Shown here: piece after piece, positions 1 through 7,203 of the stretch
Position numbering within the stretch: position 1 is the first letter of the stretch
How the letters are laid out: every line of letters begins with the position of its first letter
NCBI GenBank assembly: GCA_015655095.1
Contig: JAATFR010000264.1
Coordinates: 1-10,327, forward strand
Source of the DNA: Hyphomicrobiales bacterium
GTDB lineage: Bacteria; Pseudomonadota; Alphaproteobacteria; Parvibaculales; Parvibaculaceae
Reading direction: 5' to 3'
Length of the DNA stretch: 10,327 nt
Translations under genes and position numbers: made by a program
The notes under the pieces: model-generated
Seen by the model: the letters and a program-made list of their open reading frames with translations, nothing else
What the model was told of the DNA's origin: nothing
Database searches by the model: none

Positions 1-1555
1 CAACACGCCGCAATGGTTCATTTCGATGGACACGGACCAGTTGCGCAAGAAGGCGCTGGCCGCCGTCGATGAAACGCGCTTCGTGCCCGCCATCGGCCGC
101 AACCGTCTGCGCTCCATGATCGAGAACCGCCCGGACTGGGTGATCTCGCGTCAACGTGCATGGGGTGTGCCGCTGACGATCTTCGTCCGCAAAAAAACGG
201 GCGAAATCATGCGTGACGATGCCGTCAACAGGCGCATTCTCGATGCCGTGCGCCATGGTGGAGCGGATGCCTGGTTTGAATTGCCGGACAGCCATTTTCT
301 CGGGGATAAATATAACCCGGAGGATTATGAGAAAATCGAGGATATTCTCGACGTCTGGTTCGATTCAGGCTGTACCCACGCCTTTGTGCTGGAAGAGCGC
401 GAAGACCTGAAATGGCCTGCCGACGTTTATCTGGAAGGCTCCGACCAGCATCGCGGCTGGTTTCATTCCTCCCTGCTTGAGAGCTGCGGCACCCGTGGCC
501 GCGCGCCCTACGATCAGCTTGTGACCCATGGCATGACTCTGGACGAGCAAGGCCGCAAGATGTCGAAATCGGTTGGCAACACGGTCGTACCGCAAAAAGT
601 GATCGACCAGAACGGCGCCGATATCATGCGTCTGTGGGTGTCGAGTGCGGATTATTGGGAAGACCAGCGGCTTGGTCCTGAAATCATCAAGTCCACAGTC
701 GATGCCTATCGCAAGCTGCGCAACACGTTCCGCTTTCTGCTGGGCAACCTCGCGGGCTTTGCCGGGAGCGAGCGCGTCGGCTTTGCCGACATGCCGGAGC
801 TTGAGCGCTATATCCTGCACCGGATTGCCGAACTCGACCGACAGGTGCGCCAATATTACAGCGACTATGATTTCAAGCGCATCTTTCAGGCCCTGACGAA
901 CTTCATGACGGTCGATCTTTCGGCCTTCTATTTCGATATTCGCAAGGACACGCTTTATTGCGATCCGAAATCGGCTGTCGGCCGACGCGCCTGCCGCACC
1001 GTGCTCGATATCCTGTTTTCGCATCTGACCGCCTGGTTCGCGCCGATCTTGTCGTTCACCATGGAGGAAGTCTGGCTGACGCGCTTTCCGTCTGAAGAGG
1101 ACTCCGTCCATTTCCGAACCTTCCCGTCCGCGCCTGCCGAATGGCTTGACGCCCGGCTGGCGGATAAATGGGAAATGGTGCGAGAGCTGCGCCGGGTCGT
1201 GACCGGTGCTCTCGAGGTCGAGCGCCGCGAAAAGCGCATCGGTTCGAGCCTTGAGGCGGCACCGGAAGTCTATGTCAGCAATTCAGCTCTGGCGGCTGCG
1301 ATGGAGGGCGTCGATCTGGCTGAAATCGCGATCACCAGCCAGGCCGGTCTGATCGAAGGCGAGGGACCGCCCGATGCTTTCCGGCTTGATGAGGTGCCGG
1401 GCGTCGCAGTGGTGTCAAAGCTGGCCGTGGGGCGCAAATGCGCGCGCTCCTGGAAGATTTCCGATGATGTCGGCAGCGTGCCGGGCTACCCGGATCTTTC
1501 GCCGCGCGATGCGGCGGCGGTGATGGAGTATGATGCGGAGCATGGCGCAGCATGA
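1..1555 (+). CDS. ileS: Isoleucyl-tRNA synthetase, C-terminal part (5' end outside the window)
   Basis: Cytoplasmic class I aminoacyl-tRNA synthetase that charges tRNA-Ile with isoleucine. The reading frame is open from the first bases (TPQWFISMD precedes the first internal ATG at 26), so the gene enters from the left; the HIGH motif and most of the editing domain lie upstream. About 517 residues are visible of a protein usually near 940. Counting from the ATG at 26, visible landmarks are NRPDWVISRQRAWGVP (about 33-48), DVWFDSG, YLEGSDQHRGWFHSSL, and the KMSKS catalytic loop at residues 178-182 (bases 557-571). The anticodon-binding domain follows (SFYFDIRKDTLYCD, APILSFTMEEVW). Odd point: the C-terminal zinc site, four cysteines in E. 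coli, reads Cys472, Ser475, Ser492, Asp495 at the same spacing, so three ligands are replaced. The gene ends in an ATGA overlap with lspA, a common neighbour of ileS. Identity is near certain. Confidence 0.97.
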   Translation, partial: NTPQWFISMDTDQLRKKALAAVDETRFVPAIGRNRLRSMIENRPDWVISRQRAWGVPLTIFVRKKTGEIMRDDAVNRRILDAVRHGGADAWFELPDSHFLGDKYNPEDYEKIEDILDVWFDSGCTHAFVLEEREDLKWPADVYLEGSDQHRGWFHSSLLESCGTRGRAPYDQLVTHGMTLDEQGRKMSKSVGNTVVPQKVIDQNGADIMRLWVSSADYWEDQRLGPEIIKSTVDAYRKLRNTFRFLLGNLAGFAGSERVGFADMPELERYILHRIAELDRQVRQYYSDYDFKRIFQALTNFMTVDLSAFYFDIRKDTLYCDPKSAVGRRACRTVLDILFSHLTAWFAPILSFTMEEVWLTRFPSEEDSVHFRTFPSAPAEWLDARLADKWEMVRELRRVVTGALEVERREKRIGSSLEAAPEVYVSNSALAAAMEGVDLAEIAITSQAGLIEGEGPPDAFRLDEVPGVAVVSKLAVGRKCARSWKISDDVGSVPGYPDLSPRDAAAVMEYDAEHGAA

Positions 1556-2061
1556 TGGACAGGAATGCCAGCCGTCTCGTGCTCTGGGGGCGTTTCTCAC
1601 AGCTTGGCCTTGGCGTCGCGCTCGTGGCTTTCTTGTTCGACCGCCTGTTCAAATTATGGATGTTGGGGCCGTTCGATTTGCCCTCGCGCGGCCGCTACAT
1701 CGTCACGCCTTTCTTTGATCTCGTCATGGCCTGGAACAAGGGCGTGAGCTACGGTCTCTTTCAGGCTCATTCAGGCTTGGGGCGTCTTGTCCTTATCCTG
1801 TTCGCGGTTGTCGTCACGGCAGGGCTGGTTTTGTGGCTGGCGCAAGTTGCCCGTGGGCTGGTCGCCGTGGCCATCGGGCTGGTCATCGGGGGGGCTGTCG
1901 GCAACGTCTATGATCGCGTCCATTATGGCGCGGTTGCGGACTTTTTTAGTTTTCATGCCCTCGGATTTTACTGGTATATCTTCAACGTCGCGGATATTTG
2001 GATCGTGCTGGGGGTTGTATTTTTCCTTTACGATTCTCTGTTTCCGGTGAAATCGGGATGA
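1552..2061 (+). CDS. lspA: Lipoprotein signal peptidase (signal peptidase II)
   Basis: Inner-membrane aspartyl protease that removes the signal peptide of diacylglyceryl-modified prolipoproteins just before the lipidated cysteine. The 169-residue length is typical. All family motifs are visible: DRLFK at residues 30-34, MAWNKGVSYGLF at 59-70, GGAVGNVYDR at 113-122 and FNVADIWIVLG at 144-154. Asp121 and Asp148 correspond to the catalytic aspartate pair. Hydrophobic stretches at about 18-38, 78-98, 103-118 and 137-164 fit the usual four membrane helices. The start overlaps the ileS stop; ATG at 1552 and ATG at 1555 are both possible, the first forming the ATGA overlap. A GGAG at 1537-1540 lies 11 bases before 1552. 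Translation is probably coupled to ileS. The next gene encodes a lipoprotein, a likely substrate. Confidence 0.97.
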   Translation: MMDRNASRLVLWGRFSQLGLGVALVAFLFDRLFKLWMLGPFDLPSRGRYIVTPFFDLVMAWNKGVSYGLFQAHSGLGRLVLILFAVVVTAGLVLWLAQVARGLVAVAIGLVIGGAVGNVYDRVHYGAVADFFSFHALGFYWYIFNVADIWIVLGVVFFLYDSLFPVKSG

Positions 2062-2125
2062 GGTTTGAGGCTATTTTGTTGCCGCAAACAGGTCCGGGGC
2101 AGGCCGGGGGCGACGTCATCCGCAT

Positions 2126-2130
2126 GGAGG
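2126..2130 (+). promoter_or_regulatory. Ribosome binding site that may set the lipoprotein start
   Basis: GGAGG eight bases before the GTG at 2139 is the strongest Shine-Dalgarno-like site upstream of the lipoprotein gene. The alternative ATG starts at 2058 (ATGA overlap with the lspA stop) and 2172 have weaker sites. This favours 2139, although 2172 would give a signal peptide of more usual length. Confidence 0.45.
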
Positions 2131-2138
2131 GACTGGAC

Positions 2139-2777
2139 GTGATTGAAGTTGGCTTCAAGTCGGGGCGCGTTATGACGGCACGGCATCAGGCCGCCCGGCT
2201 GGGCGCAGGGCTGCTGCTCGGCGTCGCGGTTCTGGCATTGGCGGGATGCGGTTCGGGTGGCGGCATCAAGAATGCGCTTGGTTATGGCAAGTCCTCCCCG
2301 GATGAATTCGCGATCACGACCCAGGCCCCTCTCGTCATCCCCCCCGATTTCAGCCTGCGTCCACCGGCGCCTGGTGCGCCCCGTCCACAAGATACCCAGC
2401 CTTCAACAGCGGCCCAGCAGGCCATGTTCGGGTCTGAGGGCGAAGCCATCGCCTCGACGAGTTCATCTCTTGGCAATGTTTCTCCCGGCGAAGCCGCGCT
2501 GCTGTCCCAAACTGGGGCTGCCAACGCGAGCCCCGACATCCGCGCGACCGTCGATAACGAGACCCGGACCCTCGACACCAAGACCGAAAGCTTCACGGAT
2601 CAGGTTCTCTTCTGGAAGGAGCCTGTCCCGGTATCCGGCACCATGGTCGATGCGCCTGCCGAGCAGAAGCGTATCCAGGAGAACGCGGCGCAGGGCAATC
2701 CCATCACCTATGGCAATACGCCGATCATCAAGCCCGAGGGCGAAAGCTGGTACAGCGGCCTGTTTAACTGGTTCTGA
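2139..2777 (+). CDS. DUF3035 / BamF-like outer-membrane lipoprotein
   Basis: Predicted lipoprotein of 212 residues from the GTG at 2139, or 201 from the ATG at 2172. A basic n-region is followed by a hydrophobic core and the lipobox LAGC, with the lipidated cysteine at residue 37 (codon 2247-2249). Gly at +2 and the absence of an inner-membrane retention Asp fit sorting to the outer membrane. After the cysteine come KSSPDEF (51-57) and APLVIPPDFSLRPP (63-76), the PDEF...PL..PP.F pattern I recognise from the DUF3035 family, which includes the Caulobacter BAM-complex subunit BamF. The middle is rich in Ala, Ser, Pro and Gln and probably disordered; the end (WYSGLFNWF) is aromatic. A role in beta-barrel assembly is inferred from family membership; the exact function in this organism is not shown. 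It follows lspA by 77 bases and is probably in the same operon. The start codon is uncertain (2058, 2139 or 2172). Confidence 0.8.
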   Translation: MIEVGFKSGRVMTARHQAARLGAGLLLGVAVLALAGCGSGGGIKNALGYGKSSPDEFAITTQAPLVIPPDFSLRPPAPGAPRPQDTQPSTAAQQAMFGSEGEAIASTSSSLGNVSPGEAALLSQTGAANASPDIRATVDNETRTLDTKTESFTDQVLFWKEPVPVSGTMVDAPAEQKRIQENAAQGNPITYGNTPIIKPEGESWYSGLFNWF

Positions 2778-2903
2778 TTGTCCTGTTCCGGTATTGAAAG
2801 AACCGGGGAGTCGATATGAAGGCTGGAAACTGGAAATAAAACATCCCAAGTTCTGGCAAGCTTCCGATATCGGCAGCGACATCAGGACAGGATCGTAAAT
2901 TCC
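2778..2903 (+). other. Short intergenic gap before the M16 pair
   Basis: This 126-base spacer holds a weak hairpin (CCGGT 2788-2792 with ACCGG 2802-2806, nine-base loop, no T-run after it), so a terminator is not supported. It also contains a seven-codon mini-ORF (2816-2839, MKAGNWK) five bases after GGGGAG. I see no convincing promoter. The M16 genes could be transcribed with lspA or from a promoter I cannot identify. Confidence 0.35.
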
Positions 2904-4286
2904 ATGAACATTGAGAACGGGACTTCCAGCCCCTGTCCTCTGCGAAAGGCCGTACTCGCTGTCTTTTGCTGCCTCATTCTCGTCGCCGGGTGGTCCCGCG
3001 TCGTGGAGGCAAAAGCCGAAAGGCTGGCGGTGGAAGAGTTCACTCTTTCCAATGGCCTCAAGGTGGTGGTTATCCCGGATCACCGCGCCCCCGTCGTTAC
3101 CCAGATGGTCTGGTATCGCGTCGGTTCAGTTGATGAGACGCCAGGAAAGACCGGACTTGCCCATTTTCTTGAGCATCTCATGTTCAAGGGCACGAAGAAG
3201 ATGGCGCCCGGCGACTTCAGCGCCATCGTCGCCCGCAATGGTGGCAACTATAATGCTTTCACCAGTTCCGACTATACCGCCTATCACGTGCAGGTTGCGG
3301 TGGACCGGCTGCCCCTCGTGATGGGCATAGAAGCCGACCGGATGCAGAATCTTCAGCTTTCCGATCGGGATGTGATGCCCGAGCGCAAGGTCGTGCTTGA
3401 AGAACTGGGCATGCGGGTTGAAAACGATCCAGGCGCAATTCTATCGATCAAGATGGACAAGGTACTTTATGGCACCCACCCTTATGGAACGCCCACCATT
3501 GGCTGGCGTCCCGAGGTTGAGAAACTGACGACCGATGACGCGCTTGCCTTTTATCGCCGGTTCTATACCCCCAACGATGCGATTCTGGTGGTGGTGGGCG
3601 ATGTCACGCCGGAACAGATAAAAAAGCTCGCGAATGAAAAATTCGGTTCCCTGAAGCCGACCGCGCAGGCCAACATGCGCACCATCGCCGATGTTGCCCC
3701 TCTGACAAAATCAACGACTGTCGAATATCGCGATGCCCGGGTCGCCCAGCCGAACTGGCAGCGCTCATGGCTGGCGGCGAACTATCGCGAAAACCAGAAG
3801 GACGTGCCTGCCCTTAAGGTTTTTTCCCAGATTCTCGGCGGCGGCACGACCAGCAGGCTTTACCGGTCTTTGGTGGTGCAGGACAAGATCGCGGCCGATG
3901 CCGGTTCGTCCTATGACGGCTCCAGCTATTACCGGTCCGCATTTGCCGTCTATGTCGTGCCGATAGCGGAAAAGAATATCCCCGCCATCGCCAACCGGGT
4001 TGAGGCTCTCATTGCCGAGATTGCGAAGAAGGGCGTGACCCCTGACGAACTGGAGCGCGCGAAAACGCTGCTGGTATCGAGCGCGATTTATAATCGTGAC
4101 CAGCAACTGGGACTTGCCGGGCTCTATGGCGCGGCCCTCGCGACCGGGTTGACGGCGGCGCAGGTGGAGGCGCGGCCTGACGGTATCCGCGCGGTCAGCG
4201 CCGCAGATGTGCAGGCCGCCGCGCAAAACTATATAGCGGGAAAATATGCCGTAACAGGCCACCTCCTGCCGGAGAAAAGCCAATGA
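2904..4286 (+). CDS. Exported M16 family zinc metallopeptidase, catalytic subunit
   Basis: Putative periplasmic M16B (inverzincin) peptidase of 460 residues. An N-terminal signal segment (basic Arg14/Lys15, hydrophobic core about 16-30, possible cleavage near VEA, residues 34-36) indicates export or a membrane anchor. The zinc site is intact: HFLEH at residues 87-91 provides the two His ligands and catalytic Glu90, and VVLEEL at 163-168 provides the distal Glu ligand (167 by spacing). GGNYNAFTSSDYTAYHV (113-129) is another family motif. The second M16 domain has the Gly-rich LGGGTTSRLY (311-320), but the following segment reads LVVQDKIAADAGSSY instead of the usual LREKxGLAY. The start at 2904 has AGGA at 2889-2892. 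The stop overlaps the next M16 gene (ATGA), implying coupled synthesis and a heterodimer. Natural substrates of such bacterial pairs are mostly unknown; peptide or protein turnover in the envelope is inferred. Confidence 0.92.
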   Translation: MNIENGTSSPCPLRKAVLAVFCCLILVAGWSRVVEAKAERLAVEEFTLSNGLKVVVIPDHRAPVVTQMVWYRVGSVDETPGKTGLAHFLEHLMFKGTKKMAPGDFSAIVARNGGNYNAFTSSDYTAYHVQVAVDRLPLVMGIEADRMQNLQLSDRDVMPERKVVLEELGMRVENDPGAILSIKMDKVLYGTHPYGTPTIGWRPEVEKLTTDDALAFYRRFYTPNDAILVVVGDVTPEQIKKLANEKFGSLKPTAQANMRTIADVAPLTKSTTVEYRDARVAQPNWQRSWLAANYRENQKDVPALKVFSQILGGGTTSRLYRSLVVQDKIAADAGSSYDGSSYYRSAFAVYVVPIAEKNIPAIANRVEALIAEIAKKGVTPDELERAKTLLVSSAIYNRDQQLGLAGLYGAALATGLTAAQVEARPDGIRAVSAADVQAAAQNYIAGKYAVTGHLLPEKSQ

Positions 4287-5668
4287 GACGCCTTGTCCTG
4301 ATCTGCCTTGCATCGCTGGCTGTGCTGGTGCCTGTTGCTGCGAATGCCATGAAGGTCGAGCGGGTGGTTTCGCCCGGCGGAATAGAGGCCTGGCTTGTCG
4401 AGGAGCGCACTGTCCCCGTTCTGGTGCTCGATGTGAACTGGCGTGGCGGCGGCGCGGCGCAGGACCCTGCGGGCAAAACCGGCACGGCCTTTATGATGGC
4501 AGGCCTCATGAATGAAGGCGCGGGCGATCTTGATTCCCTGGCCTTTCAGGCTGCGATGGCGGACAAGGCCATCAGCCTCTATTTCAGTGCTGACAAAGAT
4601 GATCTGTCAGCCTCTCTGGTGACGCTCGGCGAAAATCGGAAACGGGCTTTCGAGCTTCTGCGTCTTGCCCTGAGCAAGCCCCGTTTCGATCCCGAGGCAA
4701 TTGAGCGCGGCCGGGCGCAGGTCCTTTCCATTCTTGCAGGCGAGCGCGACGATCCTGACAGCATGGCGGCGCGGGCATGGTCTGCGGCGGCCTTTCCCGG
4801 CCATCCCTATGCGTTGCCGGTCAAGGGCACGCCGGAAACGGTGAACGCGATCGACCGGGCTGATATCGTCGCCTTCAGCCAGCGGGTGCTGGCGCGCGGC
4901 AACATGAAGATTGCCGTGGTCGGGCCGATCACGGCGAAGGAACTGGGGCCGCTGCTGGATAGCACCTTCGGTGCGCTGCCGTCGGAGCCGAAGCTGGTGC
5001 CCGTGGCAGACGTCACGGTCGCTGCCCCTCCTGCCGCGCCGATCGTCGTGCCGCAGGACAATGCCCAGAGCGTGGTGTTGTTCGGCGGGACAGGGATCGA
5101 CCGTTCCGATCCTGATTTCATACCCGCCTTTGTCATGAATTACGTGCTGGGCGGCGGTGGTTTCAGCTCGCGGCTCATGGACGAGGTCCGCGAAAAGCGT
5201 GGTCTTGCCTATGGCATCTACAGCGGCTTTGATGATTACCAGCATGCGTCGGTCTGGCTTGGCCAATATGGCACCCGCAATGCGCAGGCGGGCCAGTCGC
5301 TGGCGCTGACGCGGCGTGAAGTGGCCTTGATGGCGCAAAAGGGCATTACCTCCGATGAGCTGGCGAACGCCAAAACCTACCTCACCGGCTCTTACCCCCT
5401 GCATTTTGATTCTAACGGGGGGATTGCTGCCCAGTTGATCTCCATTCAGGTGCAGGATCTGGGCATCGATTATGTTAACCGGCGCAACGCCCTTATCGAG
5501 GCCGTCACCCTTGATGACGTGGCGCGGGTGTCGAAACGCCTGCTGAAACCTGATTCCCTGCTGATCACAGCCGTCGGAAAGCCCAATTTTGAAGACCAGA
5601 GCATCCCGCCAGCCAAACCCGGACTCGTAAAGCCGCGTTCGACGGGCCCATCAGAGCAGCGTCCCTGA
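4283..5668 (+). CDS. Exported M16 family protein, inactive partner subunit
   Basis: M16-fold protein of 461 residues with a clear signal peptide (MRRLVLICLASLAVLVPVAANA, split here as a basic start, hydrophobic core and ANA cleavage site near residue 22). The zinc motif is lost: where the partner has GLAHFLEHLM, this protein has GTAFMMAGLM (67-76), so the two His and the Glu become Phe70, Gly74 and Ala73. The C-terminal domain keeps GGGGFSSRLMDEVREKRG (290-307) and AYGIYS, with Arg303 and Tyr310 at the positions of the substrate-contacting pair. It is therefore expected to be non-catalytic but needed for substrate binding by the upstream protease, as in known two-subunit M16B enzymes. The start overlaps the upstream stop (4283-4286), with GGAG at 4271-4274. 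The tail is Pro/Lys-rich (SIPPAKPGLVKPRS). No frameshift is seen, so it is a functional subunit rather than a pseudogene. Confidence 0.92.
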   Translation: MRRLVLICLASLAVLVPVAANAMKVERVVSPGGIEAWLVEERTVPVLVLDVNWRGGGAAQDPAGKTGTAFMMAGLMNEGAGDLDSLAFQAAMADKAISLYFSADKDDLSASLVTLGENRKRAFELLRLALSKPRFDPEAIERGRAQVLSILAGERDDPDSMAARAWSAAAFPGHPYALPVKGTPETVNAIDRADIVAFSQRVLARGNMKIAVVGPITAKELGPLLDSTFGALPSEPKLVPVADVTVAAPPAAPIVVPQDNAQSVVLFGGTGIDRSDPDFIPAFVMNYVLGGGGFSSRLMDEVREKRGLAYGIYSGFDDYQHASVWLGQYGTRNAQAGQSLALTRREVALMAQKGITSDELANAKTYLTGSYPLHFDSNGGIAAQLISIQVQDLGIDYVNRRNALIEAVTLDDVARVSKRLLKPDSLLITAVGKPNFEDQSIPPAKPGLVKPRSTGPSEQRP

Positions 5669-5861
5669 ATGATGAAATTGTAAATACGTCAACTTTTGCG
5701 GCTTTTGCGCTATAGATCTGTCAAACTCTTGCTGGCATTTCGCCATAAGCTTTTGCTAACGTGCTGTGCTTGTTTGCAAATGCGCTATTTTTGCGCATAG
5801 GCAAGGGCGCCTGCGGCCCGTCTGGGCCGCAGGAAGCATTTTCTGCAGGGGTGAATATTTG
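5669..5861 (+). promoter_or_regulatory. AT-richer intergenic region and pgi leader
   Basis: This 193-base region is clearly richer in A and T than the flanking genes up to about 5800. It carries three exact CTTTTGC words (5693-5699, 5702-5708, 5750-5756) and a related TTTTTGC (5788-5794), the palindrome TTTGCAAA (5773-5780), a 6-bp hairpin (ATGCGC 5780-5785 with GCGCAT 5793-5798), and a perfect 10-bp hairpin at 5810-5833. TATAGAT at 5711-5717 resembles a -10 box but lacks a convincing -35 at normal spacing. It is the best place in the window for a promoter, which would drive pgi-mutL. The regulator, if any, is unknown. Confidence 0.5.
5810..5833 (+). terminator. Perfect 10-bp GC-rich hairpin upstream of pgi
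   Basis: CCTGCGGCCC (5810-5819) pairs perfectly with GGGCCGCAGG (5824-5833) around the loop GTCT. Only a short TTTT (5839-5842) follows, so as an intrinsic terminator it is imperfect. It could end the M16 transcript, or act in the 5' leader of pgi: it ends 13 bases before the AGGGG ribosome binding site (5847-5851) and 28 bases before the start codon. Confidence 0.4.
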
Positions 5862-7193
5862 ATGGGCGTGCGTGTTCTCCCGTTTGAACAGAATATTGAA
5901 GGCTGCTTCGAGGACAAGATCGGCGCGGGTGGGTTGAGCCGTGCCGCCTATGAAAAGGCCCTTGCTCAAACCGAAGAGGCGCTGGACTGGCTGCGCGAGA
6001 TGCATGCGACGGGTAGCCTGCCGCTGCTGGACGTGCCCGCGCGTGAGGATGATTTCCCTGCTTTCGAGGAGATGTCCAGAACCCTTCTGGAAAATACGAC
6101 GGACCTGTTCGTGCTTGGCACTGGCGGTTCGTCGCTGGGAGCGCAGGCGCTGGCGCAGCTCTCGGGCTGGGGCACGCAGGCCCATCTGCAAAAGGGCGCG
6201 CGCATCCATTTCCTCGATAATCTCGACGCTTCGACCATGACGGCGGTGCTGACAAATTGCGACCTGCGCTCGACGCGTTTTCTGGTGGTGTCCAAATCTG
6301 GCAGCACCATTGAGACGATCATGCAGCTTCTGGCCGCGATGAGCGCCATCGAGACGGCAGGCGGCAGCAAATACATGAAGCACCATTTCGCTGTGCTGAC
6401 GGAGCCTGAGAAAAACGGCAAGCCCAACCCCCTGCGCGCCTTCGCGCTTGAGCACGGTTTTCCGATCATCGATCATGATACGGGCGTGGGCGGGCGTTTT
6501 TCGGTGCTGACCAATGTCGGCCTGCTGCCCGCGCGGTTGGTTGGCCTTGATGGGCGCGCGGTCCGGGCAGGCGCCGCGAAGATTCTGGCGCCCATACTTG
6601 CAGGGCGCAAGGCCTGCGACGTTCCCTCTGCCGTCGGTGCCGCCGTCTCGCTGGCGCTGCAAAGCGAACAGGGGGCCGATATCGGCATTTTCATGGCCTA
6701 TGCCGACCGGCTGGAACGGCTGCTGGCCTGGCATGTCCAGCTCTGGGCTGAAAGCCTTGGAAAGCAGGGGCGCGGCACCACGCCGGTGAAGGCGCTGGGG
6801 CCGGTCGATCAGCATAGCCAGCTCCAGCTCTACCTCGCTGGTCCCAAGGACAAGCTTTACAACCTTTTCCTCACCGAGCCTGCAGGCAAGGGGCCTGAGA
6901 TTCTGCCATCCATAGCGACCGGCGAGTTTGAATTTCTGGCGGGCTACCGGGTTGGCGATCTGGTTGACGCCGAGCAACGGGCGACGGCGGACACGCTGAT
7001 GCGCAATGGCCGCCCGGTCCGGCTTTTCAATATCGAAAAGCTTGATGAGGAGACATTCGGCGCGCTGTTCATGCATTTCATGCTCGAAACCATCATCGCC
7101 GGGCGTATGCTGGGCATTGATCCGTTTGATCAGCCCGCCGTGGAGGAGGGCAAGATCCTCGCCAAAAAATATCTGAGCCATATGAGGCACTGA
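5862..7193 (+). CDS. pgi: Glucose-6-phosphate isomerase
   Basis: Cytoplasmic enzyme interconverting glucose 6-phosphate and fructose 6-phosphate in glycolysis and gluconeogenesis. The protein has 443 residues, matching the short bacterial form rather than the roughly 550-residue E. coli type. Visible elements are the phosphate-binding SIS loops GTGGSSLGAQAL (86-97) and SKSGSTIET (144-152), family signature 1 as VGGRFSVLTNVG (209-220), QLWAESLGKQG (293-303) with catalytic-type Glu297, GPVDQHSQLQL (313-323) with His318, and signature 2 as GIDPFDQPAVEEGK (418-431) ending in Lys431. All expected active-site residues are present. The start at 5862 is chosen because AGGGG lies ten bases before it and homology begins there. 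An in-frame ATG at 5766 would force translation through the upstream hairpin and add 32 residues unlike the family. mutL follows after ten bases. Confidence 0.96.
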   Translation: MGVRVLPFEQNIEGCFEDKIGAGGLSRAAYEKALAQTEEALDWLREMHATGSLPLLDVPAREDDFPAFEEMSRTLLENTTDLFVLGTGGSSLGAQALAQLSGWGTQAHLQKGARIHFLDNLDASTMTAVLTNCDLRSTRFLVVSKSGSTIETIMQLLAAMSAIETAGGSKYMKHHFAVLTEPEKNGKPNPLRAFALEHGFPIIDHDTGVGGRFSVLTNVGLLPARLVGLDGRAVRAGAAKILAPILAGRKACDVPSAVGAAVSLALQSEQGADIGIFMAYADRLERLLAWHVQLWAESLGKQGRGTTPVKALGPVDQHSQLQLYLAGPKDKLYNLFLTEPAGKGPEILPSIATGEFEFLAGYRVGDLVDAEQRATADTLMRNGRPVRLFNIEKLDEETFGALFMHFMLETIIAGRMLGIDPFDQPAVEEGKILAKKYLSHMRH

Positions 7194-7203
7194 CCGGGCA
7201 AAA

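Noticed and set aside
365..1111. A 248-codon minus-strand frame inside ileS
   Set aside because: It is fully antisense to the conserved IleRS catalytic and anticodon-binding regions and has no family features or plausible ribosome binding site.
2788..2806. Hairpin after the lipoprotein gene as a terminator
   Set aside because: The stem is only five base pairs with a nine-base loop and no following T-run.
5711..5717. TATAGAT as a -10 promoter box
   Set aside because: No acceptable -35 hexamer lies 16-18 bases upstream; kept only as a weak hint in the intergenic annotation.
5766..5861. N-terminal extension of Pgi from the ATG at 5766
   Set aside because: It would include the 10-bp hairpin and AT-rich leader as coding sequence, lacks similarity to Pgi, and the ATG at 5862 has a good ribosome binding site.
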